64,000 nt of DNA, taken from NCBI RefSeq assembly GCF_004217445.1, contig NZ_SHKX01000013.1, forward strand, positions 186,001-250,000, read 5' to 3'. Below the pieces are notes generated by a model. That model ran no database searches, had not been told where the DNA came from, and worked only from the letters and a program-made list of their open reading frames with translations. A program made the position numbers and the translations under genes. Below are positions 1 through 9,118 of this stretch, piece by piece. This stretch comes from Fluviicoccus keumensis (GTDB lineage: Bacteria; Pseudomonadota; Gammaproteobacteria; Pseudomonadales; Moraxellaceae). Position 1 is the stretch's first letter. The number at the start of each line of letters is the position of its first letter.

Positions 1-227
1 TGACCTCGCCCTACACCTGGCTGACCGAGCACACCCCGCGCGAGGCATGGATCGGCGGTTTCAAGCGCGACGGCGAGACGGTAACGACGCTGGACGGTCT
101 GCAGGCCTTGCTGGGCCGGCATTTCCGGCGGGTGGGCGAGGCGGTGGACGTGCCGTTCGTGATCCGCGAGACGAAGCGGAAATTCCAGCACTCGGTGGCG
201 GAAGTGACGGTGTGGGAGCGGGTCTGA
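1..227 (+). CDS. C-terminal end of an OvoA-type mercaptohistidine N-methyltransferase (partial)
   Basis: An open frame runs in from the left edge (codons from base 3) and ends at TGA 225-227, giving about 74 residues. The segment contains SPYTWL, EAWIGGF, VPFVIRETKRKFQHSV and AEVTVW. This matches my memory of the tail of the SAM methyltransferase domain of OvoA or of the stand-alone 4-mercaptohistidine N1-methyltransferase, which make ovothiol from histidine and cysteine. Only the tail is present, so a full OvoA fusion cannot be told from a separate methyltransferase. It converges on the aldehyde dehydrogenase gene with 18 bp between the stops. Confidence 0.6.
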   Translation, partial: TSPYTWLTEHTPREAWIGGFKRDGETVTTLDGLQALLGRHFRRVGEAVDVPFVIRETKRKFQHSVAEVTVWERV

Positions 228-245
228 ACCCGCCCCCGCCGCCGG

Positions 246-1703
246 TCAGGGCATCGGCAACTTCAACGACGCCAGCGAGGCCTTGATCACCTTCAGCCGC
301 GTCGCGTCATAGGGCGAGAAGAACAGCTTCACCAGCATGATGAACGACGACCGCACCACCGCCCGCTCGTGCGAGAAGGCCTTGAAGCCGTAATGGCCGT
401 GGGCGTGGCCGATGCCGGAATTGTTGACGCCGCCGAAGGGCAGGTTGCCGTGCACGAACTGCATCATGCAGTGGTTGATGCAGGCGCCGCCGGAGGTGGT
501 GTTCTGCATCACGAAGTCGATGTTGCCCTGGTTCTTGCTCCACAGGTACAGCGCCAGCGGCTTGGGACGGGCGTTGATGTCGGCAATGACCTGATTCAGA
601 TCATCATATGCAATGATCGGCAGCACCGGCCCGAAAATCTCTTCCTCCATCACCTTGGCGTTCGGCGGCACCTGATCCAGCAGGGTCGGGGAAATCCAGC
701 AGCTGTCGACATCGACATCGCCGCCGGTCAGCAGCCGCGCGCCGTTGTCCACCGCTTCCTGCAACAGCCCGGCCACGCGCCCGGCATGACGCGGATTGAC
801 GATGCGGGTCAGGTCGGGGCTGGCCTTCTGCTCGCCAGCCGACTTGCCGTAACGCGCTTCGAGAATGGTGCGGCATTCCCGGACGAACGCGTCCTTCACC
901 GAGTCGTGCACGTACAGGTAATCCGGGGCGACGCAGGTTTGCCCGGCGTTGAGGAACTTGCCCCACATCAGCGTTTCCGCCGCCGTCTTCAGGTCGGCCG
1001 TTTCATCGACAATGGTCGGCGACTTGCCGCCCAGCTCCAGCGTCACGCTGGTCAGGTGCTTCGCCGCCGCCGCCATGACGATCTTGCCCACCATCGGCGA
1101 GCCGGTGAAGAAGATATGGTCGAAGGGCAGATCCAGCAGCGCCTGCGAAGTCGGCAGGCTGCCCTCGAACAGCGCCACCTCGTTTTCCGGGAACACCTCG
1201 CGGATGATTTCGGCCATCACCTTCGACACGGCGGGCATCATTTCCGACGGCTTGAGGATGACGGTATTGCCCGCCGCCAGCGCCGACACCAGCGGCCCGA
1301 AGCAGAGGTTCAGCGGATAGTTCCACGGCGCGATGATCAGCACCCGGCCGCGCGGCTGGTACTGCACCCAGGCCTTGGTCATGATCATCAGGCTGGTGGG
1401 CCACACACGGTTCGGCTTCATCCAGCGCTTCACCCGGCCGATGGCGTGACGCATCTCATCCAGCACCGGCATCAGCTCGGTGACATCGACCTCGGCCTCG
1501 GGCTTGCGGTAATCGCTGGCGAAGGCGGCGTAGAAATCGTCGCGGCGGGCCAGCATCGCCTCGCGCAGGCGCTTGATGCGCTCAATGCGCTCGGCGGCGG
1601 TGGATTGCCGCCAGCGGATCGCGGTTTCCTGCTGCGCCTCGAACACGGCGCGCATTTTCACGGGATCGGATTCGGTATAAACGGATGCATTGATGGCGTT
1701 CAT
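246..1703 (-). CDS. Class 3-type aldehyde dehydrogenase (coniferyl aldehyde dehydrogenase-like)
   Basis: NAD(P)-dependent oxidation of an aldehyde to its acid. The 485-residue protein shows the family motifs in order: APWNYPLN near residue 126-132, FTGS near 200, ELGGKSP with the general base Glu near 223, and NAGQTCVAPDY with the catalytic Cys near 257. The spacing and the short N-terminus fit the class 3 / coniferyl-aldehyde branch, which acts on fatty or aromatic aldehydes; the true substrate cannot be read. I start at ATG 1703 because GGAG lies about 10 bases upstream; an upstream in-frame start at 1727 has no such site. It is monocistronic and diverges from the ParA-like gene. Confidence 0.88.
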   Translation of the reverse strand: MNAINASVYTESDPVKMRAVFEAQQETAIRWRQSTAAERIERIKRLREAMLARRDDFYAAFASDYRKPEAEVDVTELMPVLDEMRHAIGRVKRWMKPNRVWPTSLMIMTKAWVQYQPRGRVLIIAPWNYPLNLCFGPLVSALAAGNTVILKPSEMMPAVSKVMAEIIREVFPENEVALFEGSLPTSQALLDLPFDHIFFTGSPMVGKIVMAAAAKHLTSVTLELGGKSPTIVDETADLKTAAETLMWGKFLNAGQTCVAPDYLYVHDSVKDAFVRECRTILEARYGKSAGEQKASPDLTRIVNPRHAGRVAGLLQEAVDNGARLLTGGDVDVDSCWISPTLLDQVPPNAKVMEEEIFGPVLPIIAYDDLNQVIADINARPKPLALYLWSKNQGNIDFVMQNTTSGGACINHCMMQFVHGNLPFGGVNNSGIGHAHGHYGFKAFSHERAVVRSSFIMLVKLFFSPYDATRLKVIKASLASLKLPMP

Positions 1704-1931
1704 GATTGTTCTTGTTCTCCGGGACAACCGCAGGGGCCGGACGGGACAACCCGGCGTTTGGACTATAGTGCCATGACCGCCCGGGCCGCCCCAGCCCCTT
1801 TTGGCGGATATTTCCCCCGGCTCCGCCCCCGTTCATGAAAAATTCATCGAATTCCCTCTGGCCACGACCGCCGCGATGGTTTCCAATGGAAGATTAACCC
1901 TGACAACAACAAGGCTTCCGGAGGGCAAGGC

Positions 1932-2687
1932 ATGAAGGTTCTGGCGTGTTACAGCATGAAGGGCGGCGTCGGCAAGACCGCCACCGCCGTCAACGTCGCG
2001 TGGATGGCGGCCAACGCCGGAATGAAGACACTGCTGATCGACCTCGACCCGCAGGGAGCCTCGTCGTACTACTTCAAGGTCAAGCCCGCCAAGAAGGACT
2101 GGAGCGAGCGTTTCTTCAAGGCCTACGAACACCTGCTGGAACACATCAAGCACTCGGAATTCGATGGACTGGACGTGATTCCCGCCCACCTCGGCTTCCG
2201 CCAGTTCGACGTGCTGCTGGACGCGCTGGGCAAGCGCAAGTCGCGGCTGGACAACATCCTGAAAGGCCTGAAGGACGAATACGAGCTGGTAATCCTGGAC
2301 TGCCCGCCCACCATCGGCAACCTGGCGGAAAGCATCTTCAACGCCTCGGACTACATCCTGGCGCCGGTGATTCCCACCACCCTGTCCGAACGCACCTTCG
2401 ACCAGCTGAACGCCTTTTTTGAAGAGCACGACTACCCGAAGCAGAAGCTGGTGCCGTTCTTCTCGATGGTGCAGGCGCAGAAGGCGCTGCACCGCCACAC
2501 CATGGAAACCCTGCGCGCCCGCAGCGACCGTTTCCTCTACTCCGCCATCCCCTTCACTTCCGATATCGAGAAGATGGGCGAGCACCAGACGCCGGTGATG
2601 CTGTTCGCGCCGAACGGCAAGGGCGCCAAGGCCTTCGCCACGCTGTGGGTGGAGCTGCAGCCGCTGCTGCGCGAATTCGAGGACTGA
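1932..2687 (+). CDS. ParA/MinD-family ATPase, orphan
   Basis: A 251-residue deviant Walker A ATPase. The motif KGGVGKTATAVN at residues 11-22 has the signature lysine; LLIDLDPQGASS near 36-47 is the switch/Walker A' region, and VILDCPPTIG near 121-130 is Walker B. ParA proteins dimerise on ATP and bind DNA or membranes to position plasmids, chromosomes or large protein complexes. There is no parB, minE or chemotaxis gene alongside, so this is not a partition cassette. The next gene is a patatin phospholipase 100 bp downstream in the same direction. The cargo is unknown. Confidence 0.85.
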   Translation: MKVLACYSMKGGVGKTATAVNVAWMAANAGMKTLLIDLDPQGASSYYFKVKPAKKDWSERFFKAYEHLLEHIKHSEFDGLDVIPAHLGFRQFDVLLDALGKRKSRLDNILKGLKDEYELVILDCPPTIGNLAESIFNASDYILAPVIPTTLSERTFDQLNAFFEEHDYPKQKLVPFFSMVQAQKALHRHTMETLRARSDRFLYSAIPFTSDIEKMGEHQTPVMLFAPNGKGAKAFATLWVELQPLLREFED

Positions 2688-2787
2688 GTTGCAGGCCGGG
2701 GCGCAGCAACTAGACTGAAGTCAGGCCCCGCTACCGCATCCACCCTGACCGGCACCGGCGGGCCCGCCGGCCACCGGACCCGCCCGC

Positions 2788-4659
2788 ATGGACTCCACCC
2801 CGCTGCCCCCGCACGCCACCCGCCAGCAGACCGCGCGCTTCCGGCGCATCCTGACCGGCTATTTCGGCCAACTGGAGCCGGGGGTGCTGGAGGAAATCCT
2901 CGCCCAGTGCGAATGGCGGGAGTGCGAAGGCGGCGACACCCTGTTCCGCCAGGGCGATCCCGGCGACGCCGCCTACTTCGTCATTTCCGGCCGCCTGCGC
3001 GCCATCCGCACCGCCCCCGACGGCCTGCGCCACGTGCTGGGCGACATCAAACCCGGCGAAACCGTCGGCGAGATTGCCGTGCTCTCTGACGACGTGCGCG
3101 GCGCGACGGTGCTGGCCACCCGCGACAGCGTGGTGGTGCGCATTTCCACCGACCGCCTGCAACAGTGGTTCATGCAGTACCCGCAACTGCTGCTGCAAAC
3201 CGCCAAGCTGGTGATCCGCCGCAACCGCAGCCAGCAGGTGCGGCGGCGGCGCGTCGACCAGGTCAGCAACATCACCATTCTGCCGCTGTCACCGCATATC
3301 GACCTGACCCGCTTCCGGGTGGAACTGGCCCACGGCATGGCCGCCTGCGGCAAGACCGTGCTGCTGGACCCCGCCATTGTGGACCAGGAACTGGGCTCGC
3401 CCGGCGTCGCCTTTGTCGGCAAGGAAAACCCCGACCGCTACCGCCACCTGAGCGCCTGGCTGGACAAGCTGGAGAGCCGCAACGACTACGTGGTGTATCT
3501 GGCCAATCCTTGCGACGACGCCTGGACGCAGCGCTGCCTGCGCCAGGCCGACCGCGTGCTGTTGCTGGCCGACGCCGCCGACAGCGCCATGCCGCCCGAT
3601 TTTGAGAAGGCGCTGATGAACGGCAACGACGGCGGCCACCGCCTGCAGGCCGACACGCAGCTGATGCTGTGGCACGACCCCGAAACGCTGATGCCGGTGG
3701 GCACCGCCCGCTGGCTGGACGCCCGGCCGTGGGTGCGCGAAGTGATCCATGTGCGGCGCAGCACCCCGCGCCACATGGCGCGGCTGGCGCGGCTGCTGAC
3801 CGGCAACGCCGTGGGGCTGGTGCTGGGCAGCGGCGGCGCGCGCGGGCTGGCGGCGGTGGGCATCATCCGCGCGCTGGAGGAAGCGGGCATCCCCGTTGAC
3901 CGCGTCGGCGGCACCAGCATCGGCGCGATCATGGCGGCGGGCGTGGCGCTGGACCATCCGGTGGAACGGCTGGCCGACAAGGTGCGCCACTCCTTCCGCC
4001 AGAACCCCACCCACCTGAATGACCTGAGTCCGCTGCCGATCCTGTCGGTCTTCCAGGGCAAGCGGCTGAACACCTTGTTGCAGTCGGTGTTTCCCGACCA
4101 CCTGCACATTGAAGACCTGTGGATCAACTTCTATTGCATCAGCAGCGACATGGCCACCAACGGCGAGGTGGTGCACCGGCGCGGGTCGCTGTGGAAGGCG
4201 GTGCGCGCCTCGGCCGCCCTGCCCGGCATTTTTCCGGTGGTGCGACTGGGCGACGGCCTGCATGTGGACGGCGCGTTCATGAACTCGCTGCCGGTGGACG
4301 TGATGGCGGACATGGCGGTGAAGAAAATCCTGGCCGTGGACTTTTCGTGGCTGCCCGGCAGCAAGCCGGAATTCGACGACATTCCCGGCCCGGTGGATTT
4401 CCTGATGGACCGCTTCCTGAACGGGCGGCAGCGGCTGTATCGGGTGCCGACGCTGCTGTCGAGCATCGTGCAAAGCTCGCTGCTGGCCAGCTCGCAGCGC
4501 AGCGAACTGGCGCGCGCCGAGGCCGATGTGCTGTTCAGTCCCGACCTGCGGCGCTTTGAATTGCTGGGCTGGAATTTCTTTGACGCGCTGGTGAAGATCG
4601 GGCATGAGCATGCGCGGGAAGTGTTGGCGCGGGCGGAAGAGAAAATCACCCCTCCCTGA
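2788..4659 (+). CDS. Cyclic-nucleotide-binding patatin-like phospholipase (NTE/RssA family)
   Basis: A 623-residue serine lipid hydrolase with an N-terminal cNMP-binding (CAP-ED) domain at about 25-145 (EGGDTLFRQGDPGDAAYFVISG). A middle region of about 160-320 follows, as in bacterial neuropathy-target-esterase homologues. The C-terminal patatin domain has the oxyanion-hole glycine loop GSGGARGL (347-354), the nucleophile elbow GTSIG with Ser377, and the catalytic Asp494 in VDGA. The family hydrolyses (lyso)phospholipids at the membrane. The last 14 bases overlap the convergent GNAT gene. cNMP binding is inferred from the domain, not shown. Confidence 0.87.
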   Translation: MDSTPLPPHATRQQTARFRRILTGYFGQLEPGVLEEILAQCEWRECEGGDTLFRQGDPGDAAYFVISGRLRAIRTAPDGLRHVLGDIKPGETVGEIAVLSDDVRGATVLATRDSVVVRISTDRLQQWFMQYPQLLLQTAKLVIRRNRSQQVRRRRVDQVSNITILPLSPHIDLTRFRVELAHGMAACGKTVLLDPAIVDQELGSPGVAFVGKENPDRYRHLSAWLDKLESRNDYVVYLANPCDDAWTQRCLRQADRVLLLADAADSAMPPDFEKALMNGNDGGHRLQADTQLMLWHDPETLMPVGTARWLDARPWVREVIHVRRSTPRHMARLARLLTGNAVGLVLGSGGARGLAAVGIIRALEEAGIPVDRVGGTSIGAIMAAGVALDHPVERLADKVRHSFRQNPTHLNDLSPLPILSVFQGKRLNTLLQSVFPDHLHIEDLWINFYCISSDMATNGEVVHRRGSLWKAVRASAALPGIFPVVRLGDGLHVDGAFMNSLPVDVMADMAVKKILAVDFSWLPGSKPEFDDIPGPVDFLMDRFLNGRQRLYRVPTLLSSIVQSSLLASSQRSELARAEADVLFSPDLRRFELLGWNFFDALVKIGHEHAREVLARAEEKITPP

Positions 4660-5779
4660 ACGGCAACAATCCCCGCGCCTCTTGCGCATAGCGCCGCACC
4701 ATCTCCGCCTCTTCCGCCACGAATTCCCCCACCGCCTCGTGAAAACCCGGATGCGCCAGATAGTGGAGGGAATGCGTCAGCACCGGCTCGAAACCGCGCG
4801 GAATCTTGTGCTCGCCCTGCGCGCCGGGGTCGAAGTGTTGCAGCCCGCGCTCGATGCAGAATTCGATGCCCTGATATAGGCAGGCTTCGAAATGCAGGCA
4901 TTCCACGTCGCGCAGCGCACCCCAGTAACGGCCATAGAGGGTGTCGTCACCGATCAGACTGAGCGCACCGCCAATGGCCTCGCCGTCCTGCCAGGCCAGC
5001 ACCAGCAGCAAGCGCTCCGGCATGCGGCGGAACAGCTGGTGGAAGAACGCGGGCGTCAGGTAGCCGTCGTGACCGCTGCGGCGGCGGTAAGTGTCCTGGT
5101 AGAAGGGGATGAAGAGGTCGGCGTGCTCGGGGCGCAGGTCAGCGCCGCTGAGGCGTTGCAGGCTGACACCCTGCTCGGCGACGCGACGGCGCTCGCGGCG
5201 GATTTCCTTGCGGCGCTTGGCGGTCATGCAGTCCAGGAAGTCGTCGAAGCGGGTGTAGTCGCGGTTGCGCCAGTGGAACTGGCAGCCCAAGCGGTGATGC
5301 GCGCCGCTGCCCTGCCAGTGCGTCACGGTGGTTTCGTCGGGAAACAGCAGGTGCCAGCCGCTGGCCCCGGTTTCGTGCCGGTAATGGTGCAGCGTCTGGA
5401 TCAGGGCCGGATGGATTTCGGCGGGATCGGCGTCGGGGTGGATGAGGACGCGCGGGCCGGTTGCCGGGGTGAAGGGGACGGCGGCGACCAGCTTGGGGTA
5501 GTAGGACAGGCCGTGGCGGGCGTAGGCCCGGGCCCATTCCTGGTCGAAGACGTATTCGCCCCAGCTGTGGGTCTTGATCCAAAGGGGCATGGCGGCGAGC
5601 AGGCGGCCTTCGTCTTCCAGCAGCAGGTAGCGGGGTTCCCAGCCGGTGCCGGGGCCGATGCTGTGGGAGGTTTCGAGGGTGAGGAGGAAGGGGTGGGAGA
5701 GGAATGGGTTGTTGGTCAGAAAATTCCAGCCGGCAGGAGGGACTTCGGTGATGGCGGAAAGAATTCTGGATGTGATCAT
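4646..5779 (-). CDS. GNAT-fold protein of the DUF482 / COG3146 family
   Basis: A 377-residue protein resembling the peptidogalycan biosynthesis / DUF482 family, a double GNAT-like fold related to FemAB aminoacyl transferases. Visible features are NPFLSHPFLLTLE near the start, HWRNRDYTRFDDFLDCMTAKRRKEIRRER in the middle (the basic KRRKEIRRER block is typical), and LYGRYWGALRDVECLHFEACLYQGIE followed by DPGAQGEHK. The family's substrate is not established to my knowledge. ATG 5779 is chosen because AGGAAA sits 6-11 bases upstream. Its stop overlaps the patatin gene's end on the opposite strand. Confidence 0.8.
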   Translation of the reverse strand: MITSRILSAITEVPPAGWNFLTNNPFLSHPFLLTLETSHSIGPGTGWEPRYLLLEDEGRLLAAMPLWIKTHSWGEYVFDQEWARAYARHGLSYYPKLVAAVPFTPATGPRVLIHPDADPAEIHPALIQTLHHYRHETGASGWHLLFPDETTVTHWQGSGAHHRLGCQFHWRNRDYTRFDDFLDCMTAKRRKEIRRERRRVAEQGVSLQRLSGADLRPEHADLFIPFYQDTYRRRSGHDGYLTPAFFHQLFRRMPERLLLVLAWQDGEAIGGALSLIGDDTLYGRYWGALRDVECLHFEACLYQGIEFCIERGLQHFDPGAQGEHKIPRGFEPVLTHSLHYLAHPGFHEAVGEFVAEEAEMVRRYAQEARGLLPFREG

Positions 5780-6018
5780 TGGTTTTCCTGAATCACCTGA
5801 GTGCCTCTCAGTCCCCAATTCACGGCAGTAGTTATCAGTGCGACATAAAAGAAATGACGATTAACCGTCGCCCACCAAGTCAGCAATTTTTGCATTTTCG
5901 CCAGAGCCAAAAATCCTAAATAAATCATAGACGAGGTAATCAGGCGCGGTAAGATAGCCTGATGAGGGCTATGCTCACTGCACTGCTATTTCCCGCCCCT
6001 TCTATCCCGAATCCGGTT

Positions 6019-6369
6019 ATGAATACCACAATTCACTGCGACATCTTTGACATTTTCATTCCCTATACTCCAGCCGGGCTGGGCCATCGCGACAACCATA
6101 TCTTGGGGAAGTATGGCGAAGACTGGAAAGCCGCCAAAGAAGCTGGCAATAACTATTTGTGGACACTGATTCAAGGTGATGGCGATGAACTCTATGTTGT
6201 CAGCAACCTTCACTTCGTAAACAGTTTGGGTTTTATCGTCACAAGGAAGCCTCACAACGGTGCATTTCTCCAGTTTCGCTGGACTCACAAAGAGCATTGC
6301 CTCACACCGGCTGGGCGCGCCCGCCGTATCAAGCAAGTTTTGGCCGATGTAGCGAGACAGGCGGCATAA
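6019..6369 (+). CDS. Hypothetical protein
   Basis: The frame gives 116 residues from ATG 6019 (or 135 from ATG 5962). I do not recognise it. It has no signal peptide or membrane segment and reads as a compact soluble protein (DIFIPYTPAGLGHRDNH, YVVSNLHFVNSLGFIVT, FRWTHKEH). Base composition is AT-richer than the flanking housekeeping genes, like the HNH nuclease that follows, which suggests recent acquisition of this 1.5-kb patch. The start is undecided: neither ATG has a convincing ribosome-binding site. Confidence 0.55.
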   Translation: MNTTIHCDIFDIFIPYTPAGLGHRDNHILGKYGEDWKAAKEAGNNYLWTLIQGDGDELYVVSNLHFVNSLGFIVTRKPHNGAFLQFRWTHKEHCLTPAGRARRIKQVLADVARQAA

Positions 6370-6500
6370 TCTCAACCTAAATAGTCAGCCCACGTGCACA
6401 TCGGACAAAGACGGTAGTGGAAGAAAAACGAATCTCAAGAGCATGGATTGATAGGTAACATAACTGTGAGAATTTTCAGCGAGCATGGCCGAGGCGAGAG

Positions 6501-7286
6501 ATGACTAGCTCAAATTCCAAACTTTGGACCCGGGACCAAGTGAAATTGGCATTTCATCTATACTGCCAACTCCCTTTTGGAAAACTGCACAGCCGTAATC
6601 CTGAAATCATCGAACTGGCTGGCCTGATCGGCCGAACGCCTTCTGCCTTGGCATATAAACTGGTCAATTTGGCTAGTCTTGATCCTTCGATCACAGGCTC
6701 CGGTCGGGTAGGCATGAAAAATTCGTCCAAACTGGATCAAGAAGTCTGGGACGAATTCAATGCTAATTGGGAGCAGTTGGCCGTTGAGTGCGAGCAACAG
6801 CGTCAACTTCTGAACACCACCAAAGCAATGCCAAATCTCGTTGTTGCCGATGAAATCGATGCCGACTTTAGTGGTGAGACACGCGCAGTTATTATTCAGC
6901 AAAGAATCAAACAGCAATTTTTCCGTAAAGCGGTATTAAGCAGCTATCGCGGGCGATGCTGCATGACAGGCGTCAGCGACAATGTCTTGCTGGTCGCCAG
7001 CCATATTGTGCCTTGGAGTCAGGACAAGGCGAACCGATTGAACCCGCGCAATGGCCTTTGCCTGTCCACACTTCATGATCGGGCTTTTGACCAAGGTCTG
7101 CTAACACTGGACAGCAATTACCGCGTTTTGCTATCGGAGAGCCTCCTGAGCACTGGGAACCTATTCCTGCAAACGGCATTTTGGGGGCTGCAAGACCAGC
7201 CCATTGAGCTACCGGAACGGTTCCTGCCATCACCGGAGTTTGTGCAATGGCATCGGGAGCACCGCTTCCAAGGCGTTCCAACCTAA
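6501..7286 (+). CDS. HNH endonuclease
   Basis: A 261-residue protein whose C-terminal half is an HNH_2-type nuclease: QQRIKQQFFRKAVLSSYRGR, CMTG, then ASHIVPWS, NPRNGLCLSTLHDRAFD. The His of SHI, the Asn of NPRNGL and the His of LHDRAFD form the metal-binding core. The N-terminal third (RDQVKLAFHLYCQLPFGKL, IIELAGLIGRTPSALAYKLVNLASLDP) looks like a helix-turn-helix DNA-reading module seen in restriction-type HNH proteins. It may be a modification-dependent or solitary restriction nuclease. No methyltransferase is adjacent. It is AT-richer than its surroundings. Confidence 0.82.
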   Translation: MTSSNSKLWTRDQVKLAFHLYCQLPFGKLHSRNPEIIELAGLIGRTPSALAYKLVNLASLDPSITGSGRVGMKNSSKLDQEVWDEFNANWEQLAVECEQQRQLLNTTKAMPNLVVADEIDADFSGETRAVIIQQRIKQQFFRKAVLSSYRGRCCMTGVSDNVLLVASHIVPWSQDKANRLNPRNGLCLSTLHDRAFDQGLLTLDSNYRVLLSESLLSTGNLFLQTAFWGLQDQPIELPERFLPSPEFVQWHREHRFQGVPT

Positions 7287-7340
7287 CAATGGCTTCTTGC
7301 ATCAGAGAGAGTCCGTCAGAGCCGCCTAAGCAAAAGCACC

Positions 7341-7377
7341 AAAAACAAAAACCCCCGCACGTTTTCACATGCAGGGG
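7341..7377 (-). terminator. Rho-independent terminator of tRNA-Phe
   Basis: On the minus strand, directly after the tRNA 3' end, a 10-bp stem (7368-7377 pairing with 7352-7361, with two G-T pairs) encloses a 6-base loop. It is followed by a T-rich run (complement of 7341-7351). Confidence 0.8.
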
Positions 7378-7391
7378 TCTTTTGAATGAGA

Positions 7392-7467
7392 TGGTGGCCT
7401 GGGACAGAATCGAACTGTCGACACGCGGATTTTCAATCCGCTGCTCTACCAACTGAGCTACCGGGCC
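7392..7467 (-). tRNA. tRNA-Phe (GAA)
   Basis: A 76-nt cloverleaf on the minus strand with an encoded CCA (7392-7394). The D-arm is AGCTCAGTTGGTAGAGC, the anticodon stem-loop CGGATTGAAAATCCG has anticodon GAA, and the T-arm is GACAGTTCGATTCTGTC. The acceptor arms are GGCCCGG and CCAGGCC, which leaves position 5 (C) opposite position 68 (A), an unpaired site where Pseudomonas has A-U. The rest of the sequence closely resembles Pseudomonas tRNA-Phe. Confidence 0.95.
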
Positions 7468-7580
7468 ACGGCAGGCGCGTATTAAAGCCAAAAGCCTTTT
7501 GAGTGTCAAGCACTTTCAGGACTCGAACACATCCCTTGCCGCAGGCTACAATTCCCTGCAAAACACGAGAGATTACCGGC

Positions 7581-7985
7581 ATGAACAGCGCCCGCTCCAC
7601 CCTCGGCATCCTGCTGCTGGGCCTCTTCACCCTCACCGCCCACGCCGGACTCTACAAATGGACCGACGCCGACGGCAAAGTGCATTTCTCGGATCACGAA
7701 CCCGTCAACGCCAAGGCGCAGGTGATGGCCAAACCCGTCGCCCCCAAAACCGGCGGCCAGGTCGCCCCGGTTACCAACCCCGGTAATTACCGTCCACCCC
7801 AGGACAACAGCCGCAACGCCAGCGCCTGCCTCAGCGCCCGCGATGACGTCGCCTACTGGAGACGGGAACAGCCCGTCACCTACAACCAGCAGACCGGCGC
7901 CCGCGAACCGCTCAAGAATGTGGATGAATACGCCCGCGACCAGCTGGAAAGCGCCCAGCGCCGCGTGCGCGAATACTGCAAGTAA
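7581..7985 (+). CDS. Secreted DUF4124-domain protein
   Basis: A 134-residue protein with a clear signal peptide: a hydrophobic run LGILLLGLFTLTAHA is cut just before GLYKWTDADGKVHFSD, the hallmark start of a DUF4124 domain. The remainder is low-complexity and charged with two Cys (SACLSA and REYCK). DUF4124 proteins are periplasmic or envelope-associated in proteobacteria with no agreed function. The ATG at 7581 fits the signal peptide; the 26 codons upstream do not look coding. Confidence 0.8.
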   Translation: MNSARSTLGILLLGLFTLTAHAGLYKWTDADGKVHFSDHEPVNAKAQVMAKPVAPKTGGQVAPVTNPGNYRPPQDNSRNASACLSARDDVAYWRREQPVTYNQQTGAREPLKNVDEYARDQLESAQRRVREYCK

Positions 7986-7988
7986 GGA

Positions 7989-8375
7989 CTAGGCTTTCGC
8001 CAGCCGCGCCGCGTCAATCTTCAGCAGCCGCGCAATGGCCGTGCAGCCCGGCTCGAAATGGCTGCGGCCCTGCTCCCGCTCCAGACGGCTGGCCTCGGCC
8101 ACCAGCCGGTCGGCGATGCCCCGGCCGCGATTGGCGGCATGCACCACAATCCAGCGCAGGGTGCGAGCATCGTCTGGCCCCCAGGCCATGATGCTGCTGA
8201 CCGCCTTGCCGTTGAACCAGCCGACATAGACCGTTCCGCCCGCCGCCAGCACCCGCTCCGCCTCGTCCACGGCTTCCTGGCCGCTGCCAAACTCTGGGCT
8301 GGAGGCATACAGCTTCGACAACCCGGCGCTCAGCTCGGGCGTAAGGGACTTCTCGGCGGTGACGGAAACAGGCAT
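7989..8375 (-). CDS. GNAT acetyltransferase, PanZ/PanM-like
   Basis: A 128-residue single GNAT domain. VHAANRGRGIADRLVAEA is the acetyl-CoA pyrophosphate-binding loop (R/Q-x-x-G-x-G/A variant RGRGIA). The short length, the YASSPEFG segment near residue 22 and GWFNGKAVSSI resemble the PanZ/PanM family, which senses acetyl-CoA and activates aspartate decarboxylase maturation. That assignment is from memory and only moderate; no panD is nearby. ATG 8375 has GGAG about 10 bases upstream. It is transcribed away from hisB. Confidence 0.7.
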   Translation of the reverse strand: MPVSVTAEKSLTPELSAGLSKLYASSPEFGSGQEAVDEAERVLAAGGTVYVGWFNGKAVSSIMAWGPDDARTLRWIVVHAANRGRGIADRLVAEASRLEREQGRSHFEPGCTAIARLLKIDAARLAKA

Positions 8376-8524
8376 GGCGGAAAACTCCGGAATAAGGACG
8401 GGACGAAAGACACAGCGAATCCCCTGACGATAGCAGGGGTATCGGCAACCTGCCAAGCGTAATGCCCCCGTTGCCCAATATCCGCTATAATTACGCTCTT
8501 TCCCCGGCCAGAGACCGACCCGCC

Positions 8525-9118
8525 ATGACTGCGCGCCGCGCTGAAGTCGTCCGCAACACCAAGGAAACCCAGATCACCGCCACCGTCAACCTCGACGGCA
8601 CCGGCATCGGCCACCTGAAAACCGGCATGCCCTTTCTGGACCACATGCTGGACCAAATCGTGCGCCACGGCCTGATCGACATCAGCATCACCTGCACCGG
8701 CGACACCGAGATCGACGACCACCACAGCGCCGAGGATTGCGGCATCACCCTCGGCCAGGCCTTCGCGCAGGCCATCGGCGACAAGAAGGGCATCCGCCGC
8801 TACGGCCATGCCTACACGCCGCTGGATGAGGCGCTGTCCCGCGTCGTGGTCGACATCTCCGGCCGTCCGGGGCTGGAATTCCACGTGCCGTTCACCCGCG
8901 CCAGCGTCGGCGGTTTCGATGTCGACCTGTTCTACGAATTCTTCCAGGGCTTCGTCAACCACGCCAACGTCACGCTGCACATCGACAACCTGCGCGGCCG
9001 CAACACCCACCACCAGGTGGAAAGCGTGTTCAAGGCCTTCGCCCGCGCCCTGCGCATGGCGGTCGAGGTCGATGCGCGCATGGCCGGCCAGACCCCGTCC
9101 ACCAAGGGAAGCCTGTAA
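8525..9118 (+). CDS. hisB: Imidazoleglycerol-phosphate dehydratase
   Basis: Histidine biosynthesis step 7: imidazole-glycerol phosphate to imidazole-acetol phosphate. The 197-residue monofunctional form is the usual length outside enterics. The two Mn-binding repeats are visible: LDHMLDQ near residue 37-43 with [11 protein letters not shown] near 65-75, and the second set near [18 protein letters not shown] at 160-177. A TATAAT-like -10 box lies at 8486-8491. First gene of a tight hisBHAF run: the next ATG follows its stop directly. Confidence 0.97.
   Translation: MTARRAEVVRNTKETQITATVNLDGTGIGHLKTGMPFLDHMLDQIVRHGLIDISITCTGDTEIDDHHSAEDCGITLGQAFAQAIGDKKGIRRYGHAYTPLDEALSRVVVDISGRPGLEFHVPFTRASVGGFDVDLFYEFFQGFVNHANVTLHIDNLRGRNTHHQVESVFKAFARALRMAVEVDARMAGQTPSTKGSL

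Noticed and set aside
1932..2687. Plasmid-type parAB partition locus
   Set aside because: No parB or parS-like repeats nearby; the flanks are chromosomal housekeeping genes.
5780..7391. Integration at tRNA-Phe with flanking att repeats
   Set aside because: I looked for a duplicate of the tRNA 3' end left of the AT-rich patch and saw none.
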